A DNA stretch of 64,000 bases from Sphingobacterium sp. HMA12. GTDB lineage: Bacteria; Bacteroidota; Bacteroidia; Sphingobacteriales; Sphingobacteriaceae. A program made the position numbers and the translations under genes. Shown here one piece after another: positions 36,509 through 45,200 of the stretch. The notes under the pieces are model-generated. The model had not been told where the DNA came from. It did not search any database and saw only the letters and a program-made list of their open reading frames with translations. Each line of letters opens with the position of its first letter. Position 1 is the first letter of the stretch. The DNA is taken from NCBI RefSeq assembly GCF_002933815.1, contig NZ_BEYR01000008.1, forward strand, positions 1 through 64,000, written 5' to 3'.

Positions 36509-37603
36509 ATGAAATTTAAGTCAATCATATTACCAGCAATTGCGCTATTATTTAGCGCATGCGACCAAGATACAAAAGAGAACAACGGCGCCACAAAGGA
36601 AACCCCAAAAGCCGCCAAAATAGGATCCATGCCTTTGATGACCATCCCGATTGCCAAAATGAATCCTACTGTTCCGTTACAACTGGCGGGCGAACTAAAA
36701 CCTGATCAGGAGACAGCATTATTTGCGAAGGTGCAGAGTTATGTCAAGACGATCCATGTAGATATTGGTTCGAAGGTCAGCAAAGGGCAGATACTTATGG
36801 TGCTGGAAGCACCCGAGTTGCAGGCTCAAATAGCCAATGCAAAGGCCAAAATACTTTCGCAAGAGGCAATTTACACTGCAACAAGAGCCAATTACGATCG
36901 TATGTTTCGGGCAAACCAGACTAAGGGTGCTATTGCCCGCGATGCTCTGGATCAGATTACCGCACAAAAACTTTCGGACGAAGCCAGTGTAAAAGCCGCT
37001 CGGGCCGCCTATACAGAAATACAGGATATCAATCAGTATTTAATTATCCGTGCGCCCTTCAACGGCATCATTACATCCCGAAACACAGATATTGGCGCAT
37101 ATGTAGGCCCCATGAGTGGAACACCTTTGCTTGTCATCCAAAATTCGTCTAAGCTCCGTTTAAATCTATCGGTTCCGGAAGCACATGTTCCCTATGTAGC
37201 CATAGGGGATACAGTCAACTTCACTGTAAGGGCACTTCCTGAGAAGAACTTCCAAGCAACAATAACCCGAAAAAGCGGCACACTGGATCTGAAGTTACGA
37301 TCCGAAAAGTTTGAAGCGGACTTTATCAATAACGATCCGGATCTTAAACCTTTTATGGTCGCTGAAGCAAAAGTTCAGCTTAAAAACAGCAAAGTAACTT
37401 TCTTTATTCCACGTTCGGCATTGGTCGAAGGCAACATGGGAATCTATGTCATCAAAAATACTGCTGGAAGCGCAAAGTTTATCCCGGTAAAAAAGGGAAG
37501 AATATTCAATGATAAAATTGAAGTTTTCGGCGAACTCATGGAGGGCGACCAACTGATAAAAATGGCCACCGAAGAAATCACAGAAGGAACAAGTATTAAA
37601 TAG
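36509..37603 (+). CDS. RND periplasmic adaptor (membrane-fusion protein), lipoprotein
   Basis: 364 residues. Lipobox LLFSACDQD (Cys18). The barrel-sandwich/lipoyl half is ALFAKVQSYVKTIHVDIGSKVSKGQILMVLEAPELQAQIA, followed by a coiled-coil hairpin (AKAKILSQEAIYTATRANYDR) and LIIRAPFNGIITSRNTDIGAYVG, the returning lipoyl strand. The beta-barrel and membrane-proximal domains finish the protein. It lies 6 bp after the permease gene and links it to TolC. Confidence 0.94.
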   Translation: MKFKSIILPAIALLFSACDQDTKENNGATKETPKAAKIGSMPLMTIPIAKMNPTVPLQLAGELKPDQETALFAKVQSYVKTIHVDIGSKVSKGQILMVLEAPELQAQIANAKAKILSQEAIYTATRANYDRMFRANQTKGAIARDALDQITAQKLSDEASVKAARAAYTEIQDINQYLIIRAPFNGIITSRNTDIGAYVGPMSGTPLLVIQNSSKLRLNLSVPEAHVPYVAIGDTVNFTVRALPEKNFQATITRKSGTLDLKLRSEKFEADFINNDPDLKPFMVAEAKVQLKNSKVTFFIPRSALVEGNMGIYVIKNTAGSAKFIPVKKGRIFNDKIEVFGELMEGDQLIKMATEEITEGTSIK

Positions 37604-37610
37604 AAAATAT

Positions 37611-38030
37611 ATGGAAATTTTAAGATCAATGCTATTTTCAGCTTTATTAATTACGCTGACAATAAGCTGTGGCAGTCCTGAAAATACAACCAACAATCCG
37701 GTTTTGCCATCTGTAACGCAAAAGCAATTTGGTTATGAAAAAGGACAACAGGTGCCGCAGGATATGGTCTGTATGGTCAATGACGAATTTATGGGCAAAA
37801 AGCAAATGGCGGTACCTTTGGATGGAAAGATCTATTACGGCTGTTGCGAAAATTGCAAAGAGAGAATCCCAAAAGATGAAAACGTACGATATGCCATAGA
37901 TCCACAGACTGGATCAAAAGTAGATAAAGCAAAGGCCTACATTGTCCTTATCGGAAATGAAGGTCAGGTTGCCTATTTCGAACATCAGGACAACTATAAG
38001 TTGTTTCTGAAGCAGAATAAGGTATTATAG
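37611..38030 (+). CDS. TRASH/YHS-like metal-binding lipoprotein
   Basis: 139 residues. The lipobox LITLTISCGSP (Cys about 20) anchors it. The core PQDMVCMVNDEFMGKKQMAVPLDGKIYYGCCENCKERIPKDENVRYAIDPQTG has the spacing of TRASH/YHS domains: a Cys near MVND, then GCCENC, with the YYGC-type aromatic cluster. Such domains bind copper or other soft metals. As last gene of the pump operon it supports a metal-efflux role. Family assignment is by motif only. Confidence 0.75.
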   Translation: MEILRSMLFSALLITLTISCGSPENTTNNPVLPSVTQKQFGYEKGQQVPQDMVCMVNDEFMGKKQMAVPLDGKIYYGCCENCKERIPKDENVRYAIDPQTGSKVDKAKAYIVLIGNEGQVAYFEHQDNYKLFLKQNKVL

Positions 38031-38056
38031 CCATACAGTAAAGAAGATCAAATCGA

Positions 38057-38085
38057 TGGGGCTGCCCAAGTGCAGCCCCATTATT
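38057..38085 (+). terminator. Rho-independent terminator of the efflux operon
   Basis: A 9-bp perfect stem, 38057-38065 with 38072-38080 (GGGGCTGC/GCAGCCCC core), six-base loop, followed by TTATTAAAG. Confidence 0.75.
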
Positions 38086-38125
38086 AAAGATCGCACAACG
38101 GTCTATTTTATATCAGCTTTAATCG

Positions 38126-38239
38126 CTATTCCTCGGCTTCCAACAGTTGAATAAACCGCTCACTCAAAGGTGAAATCTCGTAATCTAGGGTGTGGATTAT
38201 GTATTGTTCAACAAGATGGAAAATTATATTGGTTGTTGA
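38126..38239 (-). pseudogene. Possible C-terminal remnant of a regulator
   Basis: A minus-strand frame of 38 codons ending at TAG (38126-38128) reads IIFHLVEQYIIHTLDYEISP, then LSERFIQLLEAEE. The end resembles the last helix of LysR-type regulators. Upstream the frame meets a stop at 38240-38242, and no start or DNA-binding part is present. It abuts repeat block B. Low confidence. Confidence 0.25.
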
Positions 38240-38266
38240 CTATGAAAAAAAAGTTATGTACATCAC

Positions 38267-38566
38267 ACTTTTTCAGTCAGATGGCAGTATTGGCTCAGCC
38301 CCCCTTGCCCAAAGACTACTCTGAACCCTTTGGGTCGAACCTCGTAGCTCCTTAAGAAGTCGCAGGATCTCGTCCTGCCTGGAAACAAAAAAAGCCCTAA
38401 CTTTCGTTAGAGCTTTTCAGTCGGGGTGGCAGGATTGGCTCAGCCACCCAATGCCCAAACACGACCCTGAGCCTCCTCCGGATCGAACCTTATAGTCCCT
38501 AAGAGGTCGTAGGTTCTCATCCTTCCTAGAAACAAAAAAGCCCTAACTTTTGTTAGAGCTTTTCAG
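38267..38566. repeat. tRNA-Pro-associated repeat block B (three units)
   Basis: The motif CAGTCGGGGTGGCAGGATT or a decayed form begins at 38274 (degenerate), 38418 and 38564 (the real tRNA), i.e. 144 and 146 bp apart. The palindrome in the proximal unit lies at 38480-38490/38511-38522 (GGATCGAACCT/AGGTTCTCATCC). A second terminator copy is at 38393-38414. Plus-strand 38503-38526 matches 21 of 24 bases of the tRNA T-arm region in inverted orientation. Confidence 0.8.
38533..38560 (-). terminator. Terminator of tRNA-Pro copy B
   Basis: 38539-38547 pairs with 38552-38560. The minus-strand loop is AAAA here, a one-base change from the GAAA loop of the other copies, followed by a T-run. Confidence 0.85.
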
Positions 38567-38640
38567 TCGGGGTGGCAGGATTCGAACCTACGACCTCCAC
38601 ATCCCAAATGTGGCGCGATACCGGGCTACGCTACACCCCG
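38567..38640 (-). tRNA. tRNA-Pro (TGG), copy B
   Basis: Identical in sequence to copy A, including acceptor CGGGGTG, anticodon TGG and T-arm. It sits between the efflux operon and the polyketide operon. Confidence 0.97.
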
Positions 38641-38669
38641 AAAAGGTATCACCTTTGTTTTGTGTGGCA

Positions 38670-38700
38670 CAAATATACGCTTATTAGGCATTCTTTGCAA
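38670..38700 (-). promoter_or_regulatory. Promoter of tRNA-Pro copy B
   Basis: On the minus strand TTG (38698-38700), 20-bp spacer, then perfect TATATTTG (38670-38677). The leader is shared with copies A and C. Confidence 0.75.
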
Positions 38701-38755
38701 GCATAAATGTAAAATAAAAGTAATCAGCTGATCTATTGAAAGATATTAACGATTA

Positions 38756-38785
38756 TTTATATTTAACTTTTAAGTTAAATATAAA
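38756..38785. repeat. Perfect 14-bp inverted repeat upstream of the polyketide operon
   Basis: The arms 38756-38769 and 38772-38785 are complementary without mismatch, with a TT spacer; both are AT-rich (TTTAACTT/AAGTTAAA). It lies about 440 bp before the first PKS start. It could be an operator or a transcript hairpin. The rest of 38786-39223 shows no gene; TAGCCTTTTG at 39028 is an imperfect -7 candidate. Confidence 0.55.
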
Positions 38786-39223
38786 ACCAATATGCGAAGC
38801 AGGATAATTACATTCCAAAAAGCTTTATTCGCTTTACGGAGGCCTAAAAAGGATCGTGCATAACATAATGTAAAAATCAAAAATGACAACCTATTGTTAT
38901 AAAACACAACTCAAAAAGCTTTATGAGATAAAATTATCCCTTTAGTTATTCAAACATAAAATAAATATTTATTTTTCTCAAAACACAGCACAAAAAAGCG
39001 ACCTCAGGTTGAATTTCAATAAATTTGTAGCCTTTTGGTTAATAATACTCAAGCATTTACTACTTTTTTGTTAAAAAATCATTATCAAATTACCTTTATT
39101 ATTAAAAATATAATAGAAATTAACTACTTTTATTCTACCATAACAACCCTCCTATCAAAACCACTAAGATTTTGATATTTGTTATGGGATCTCCTGCTAT
39201 TATATTTTCAAGATCATCAATGC

Positions 39224-42200
39224 ATGAAAAATTTAACCATTATTGGATTAACGCCTTTTGAAAAGCCTGACGTCAATCTCATACCCAAACTCCATCAAGC
39301 GGGTGCATTTCCCGTATTAAGTTTGGGCCACGACTTAGCCTACGCTCAGGAAGCACTGAATCAACTTGATCAGACTGCTATATTTGCTTATGGAATTTAT
39401 TTTCCCAATGACAAACTTCTGTCCCTCCAGATTCCGGAAAAAGTAAGTGTCGTGATTCTTCCTTTTGGAACTCCGGCCCCCAAAATCCCGCACCTATCCA
39501 TTGTGTATCAGGTCTGCAGTCTTGAAGAGGCCATACAAGCCCAAAAACTTGATGCAAAAGGAATTATTGTCAAAGGGAATGAAGCCGGAGGTCTCGTTGG
39601 ATACGAATCCACGTTTGTACTCTTCCAACGGATTATCAAAGAAATCCAGTCCATACCTGTATGGGTACAGGGCGGCATAGGTCTGCATATCGCTGCTGCC
39701 GCAAAATCCCTCGGTGCCACTGGAATAGTGTTGGACAGCCAACTTGCACTGTTTCCGGAATGTTCGGTTCCCCAGGACTTCAAAACGCTCTGTGGAAAAT
39801 TAAACGGGACGGAAACCAAGATCATTGCCAACCATCGCGTGCTGGTGCGACCAAACTCGCCGACGTTATCGGATGAAGTTGACACGGCCGAACTCAGAAC
39901 GTATTTTACCGACCTGAATCCTGCTACGAGTTATATTCCGATGGGGCAAGACATTTCCTTGGCCATTGATCTTTATGAAGATTTCAGAACACTGAAAAAG
40001 CTTATTTTTGGATTTAAGGAAGCCATGTACGGCCATTTAAAACAGGCAAAAGCATTACAGCCGATTGACTGTGACAATGTATTAGCGAAACAACTAGGCC
40101 TACGTTATCCGATCGCACAGGGTCCCATGACCCGTGTCAGCGATGTCCCTGCTTTTGCCAATGCCGTAGCGGAAGCTGGGGCACTTCCCTTTGTTGCCTT
40201 ATCCCTGCTCCGTGGTGAACAGGCCAAAACCTTGGTTATAGAAACCAAACAACTCGCTGGAAACAAAACCTGGGGAGTGGGTATCTTAGGCTTTGCACCA
40301 CAGGAATTGCGTGAAGAACAGACAGCCTATATCCTGGAAGCCAAACCTCCCGTTGTACTGATTGCCGGTGGTCGACCTGCACAGGCTAAGGTATTTGAAA
40401 AAGCAGGCATAACAACGTTTCTACACGTACCATCTCCTGCCCTGCTCGACATGTTTCTAAAGGAGGGTGCAAAAAATTTCATTTTCGAAGGTCGCGAATG
40501 CGGTGGCCACGTTGGACCTCTTTCGAGCACTGTGCTCTGGGAAAAACAGATCGAACGCATCTTAAAAGAGGATCATCCAGAACAGATCAGTGTTTTCTTT
40601 GCCGGTGGCATACACAATGCTTTCTCAACAGCATTTGTTTCTATCATGGCAGCTCCCTTAGCGGCCCGAGGCGTAAAAGTCGGTGTATTGATGGGAACAG
40701 CATATCTTTATACGCAAGAGGCTGTAAGTACAGGTGCAATTCAGGAAGAATTTCAGCTGCAAGCCATGCAAGCCAGGGATACTGTCCTGCTGGAGACAGC
40801 ACCAGGGCATGAAACCCGTTGCTTAAATACGGCTTTTGCACAACACTTCAATCGAGAAAAGTCCAAGCTATTGACTGCAGGTGTGGATAAGAAAGAAGTC
40901 TGGGAAAAACTCGAAAAATTAAACGTCGGCCGTCTGCGCATTGCAGCTAAAGGTGTAGACCGCCAAGGAGATCAACTGGTCAATATCCCTAAAAACGAAC
41001 AACTGGACCTGGGCATGTATATGATCGGCCAGATTGCAACCATGCAGAACAAGGTGATCTCCCTGGATGCTCTGCATCAACATGTCGGCATCGACAATCA
41101 GCAGTATATCCATGAAGCAATATTACCGGAAGAACCACTTTCCAACGAAAAACCGTTGGATGTCGCCATTGTTGGAATGGAGTGTATTTTTCCGGGAGCC
41201 AAAAATCTGGAAGAATTTTGGCGCAATATTATCCTTGGAAAAGATAGCGTTACCGAAGTTCCTGAAGAACGCTGGAACAAGGCTATTTACTACAAACCCG
41301 ACGCAGATGGGCCAGACGTATCGCACTCAAAATGGGGTGGCTTTATTCCGAAAATTGATTTTGATCCCTTAGCTTTCGGTATTCCACCGCAATCGCTCGC
41401 AGCCATTGAACCAACACAATTACTGACGCTATTGGTAGCGAAGCGTGCCATGGAAGATGCTGGTTATGGCGAAAAACAAATCAACCGCGAAAACATTTCC
41501 GTTATTATTGGTGCAGAAGGTGGCAACGACCTTGCCAACAGCTATAGCTTTAGAGGATATTACAAACAGGTATTCGGAGAACTTCATGAAGAAGTGAAGG
41601 AAGCATTGCCTCATACCACAGAAGATTCCTTTCCTGGTATTTTGGCAAATGTTATCGCTGGTCGGATCACAAACAGACTGGATCTTGGTGGCCGAAATTT
41701 CACAGTGGATGCTGCTTGCGCCTCATCCCTTGCAGCGATTGATCTAGCCTGTCAGGAACTTATTCTCGGTAAATCGGATATGGTACTTGCGGGTGGAGTG
41801 GATCTCCATAATGGGATCAACGATTACCTGATGTTTTCCAGCACACATGCACTCTCACGTAAAGGACGATGTGCCACATTTGACAGTGACGCGGATGGGA
41901 TTGCCCTTGGCGAGGGGGTAGCAATATTGGTACTCAAACGCTACGAAGATGCTGTAGGCGATGGCGACCGCATCTACTCAGTTATCAAAGGCGTTGGTGG
42001 ATCCAGTGATGGTAAAGCCCTAGGCCTCACCGCTCCCCGAAAAATCGGTCAGGTACGCGCACTGGAACGTGCCTATAACCAAGCGGGTATCAGCGCAGCA
42101 TCCGTTGGTCTGGTTGAAGCGCATGGCACAGGAACAGTTGTTGGTGATAAAACAGAACTGAGTGCGTTGACTAATTTATTCAGCCGTTCAGGTGCCTTAC

Positions 42201-45200
42201 CAGCACAAACGCATTTAGGGTCGGTCAAAACCCAGATCGGCCACACAAAATGTGCTGCAGGATTGGCGGGTCTGATCAAAGCTTCCCTGGCTGTATTTCA
42301 TGGTGTAAAACCACCAACACTTCACCTCCAACAGCCAAATGCATATTATAATGCGCAAACAAGTCCTTTTGCTTTCCATGCTGAAACTGGTTTATGGGGA
42401 GAAAAAAGACGTTATGCTGGTATCAGCGCCTTTGGTTTTGGCGGAACAAATTTCCATGCTGTTATTGCAAATCATCCACAGGAAGATAGCACAATCGCAT
42501 TGCAATCCTGGCCATCAGAACTGTTCGTTTTCCGTGGCGAAAGCTACGACGAAGCTAAGGGTCAATTGGGTCAGGTAAAAGCACTGTTAGATATCAACGA
42601 TAGCCTCCCGCTAAAAGATATCGCCTACAGCTTAGCTGTTGCTTCTGAAAAAGAAATCCAGCTCAGCATTGTTGCCGATACAGCCGAAGACCTGATGATG
42701 AAAATCGAATTGGTGTTATCTGGCATTGAAAGCAAAGACACCTTTATAGTCAATAAACGCGAAGGTAAAACAGCATTCTTATTTCCGGGACAAGGTAGTC
42801 AACGTATCAATATGGCCCGTGATCTCTTTGTGGTATTCCCTGCAATGCGAAAGCTGATCGCCCAGTATCCTGAACTGGAAAAAGTGGTCTTTCCTTCAAC
42901 GACGTTTGATGCCGATTCTTTGAAAAAACAAAAGGAAACCATCAAAGATACTCGTCTGGCCCAACCGCTTTTGGGGATCGTCGATTTAGCCTTAGCTAAA
43001 TTCCTCCAGTCATTGGGTATCGTCCCTGATATGCTGGCAGGCCATAGTTATGGTGAATTACCGGCATTGTGTTTCGCTGGTGTATTTGACGAAGAACAAT
43101 TAGTTGAACTGAGCAGCAAGCGTGCCCAATCTATCCTGGATTCGGTAGAAAATGACGATCCAGGCACCATGGTTGCTGTTAACGCAAATGCAGAACAGCT
43201 GAAGGCACTCCTCAATCGTGTGGAAGGCTGTTATCCGGTGAATTACAATTCACCGACACAATGTGTTGTTGCAGGTAGCACAGTAGCTATCGGAAAACTC
43301 ATGGAACTGTTAAAACAGGAACGTGTCTCTGCTAAAAAGCTAGAGGTTGCCTGTGCTTTTCATAGTCCTTTAGTTGCTAGATCAAAAGAGCTTTATGCGA
43401 ATGTATTGAAGGATGTTCCATTCCAAGAAATGAGACTACCGGTCTGGTCAAACACAACAACAAGCTTATATCCTACTTCGGTATCCGAAATAAAAGCAAG
43501 ACTGACTGATCATCTGGTTCAACCTGTCCGCTTTGTTGAGGAGCTTCAGGCTATGTATGCAGATGGCGCACGGATATTTATTGAGGTAGGTCCAGGTAAA
43601 GTGTTGACGGGCCTGACCAAAGCCTGTCTGGAGCACGATCAATTGACCTTATATGTGGAGGATAACAACCGCAACAAACTAACGCACCTCCTCTGTATGC
43701 TTGCGCAATATTTGGGAACCGGCCGCAATTTCACTATCCGTAAACTTTTTGAAGACCGTCAGGTTCAGCCTATCCAGCTAGATCAACCAAACTTATATAA
43801 GAAAAACCCTGCTATCTGGCGTGTTAATGGACAGGCTGCACATCCAACGACGGGACCTTTACCTGCCAATGGCGCATTGCCAATAGTAAGCCCCATTAAA
43901 ATGAGTAACCTTAGCAATCCCATAACCGCAACAACAGCTGCACAACCTGCTGCTGAACGTATGCTGCAAGAATATTTAAACAGCATGAAAATGCTGATCC
44001 AGGCGCAACGTGATGTCATGCTTTCCTTTTTGGGGCAAAACCCACAAGTAGCACCTATGCCGGTCTATTCAAGTCCTACACCAAATGTGACTGCAGATCG
44101 TTCAACCCCGATAGTCGTTCAACCCACACTCAGCGAAAATTCCGCTGTCGCAACAGCCGTACAAACAGCAACTAAAGACATTAAAACTTTATTGTTACAG
44201 GTGGTAAGCGACAAGACGGGCTATCCGCATGAAATGTTGGGTATGGAAATGGATCTGGAAGCAGACCTCAGTATTGATTCGATCAAACGGGTCGAAATTA
44301 TCGGAACACTGCGTACGGAACTTGGAACACTAAAGTTCGATCATGCAAATGAAGACACGATCATGGAACAATTGGCCGCCATAAAAACCTTAAATGGCCT
44401 GGTTTCCTGGTTGACGGAATTCAGCGATGCAACTGGGGCACCAGCAGGGGCAGCAGGCGTTCCAAAGGGAGTACCAACAACTGCAATCAGGTCTTCATTC
44501 TCCCTTTCGGAACTACAGACAGCGATCCTGGATATTGTCAGTGAAAAAACCGGTTATCCCAAAGAGATGTTGGGGCTGGATCTGGACCTGGAAGCTGACC
44601 TGAGCATAGACTCGATCAAACGCGTGGAAATCATTGCCGAACTGAAAGCCAAGATCGGTTTTGGTGAGGATCTCGAACATGCCGAAGATCTGATGGAAAC
44701 CCTGGCAGCTATTAAGACCCTTAACGGTCTCGCTTCCTGGATCAGTGAAGTCAGTGACACCACCCCTGAACAGAACCTCTTGTCCAGACTTCGTTTTGAT
44801 CTGACACCTGCAGACGCCGTTTCAGCACAGAATATCGAAATTCTGCAAGGCAAACGTTTTGCCATTGCTCCAGATCATGGACAACAGACACTGGCCATCA
44901 AAACCATGCTCGAAAAACATGGTGCTATCGCGGAATTGGTCAATCCGGAAAATGATCTTGCCGTCTTCGATGGACTGATTATCTCCGATATATTTTCAGC
45001 GACAGTACAACATAATATTATAGATCAAGTTGATCTAATCAAAAAAATGGACCTGGACCGGGCCAAATGGGTGTATTTAATCTCCGATATTCCGGCACAT
45101 GTAGCAAAAACAAATGATACACATGCCTTACGCCATTACCAGGGTTACCCTGGACTATTTAAAAGTCTAGCTCGTGAATTTGAACAGACCAGCTGTCGAT

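Noticed and set aside
39009..39037. Promoter of the polyketide operon at TTG...TAGCCTTTTG
   Set aside because: The spacer is 16 bp instead of 19-21 and the -7 box has an extra base; mentioned only as a candidate.
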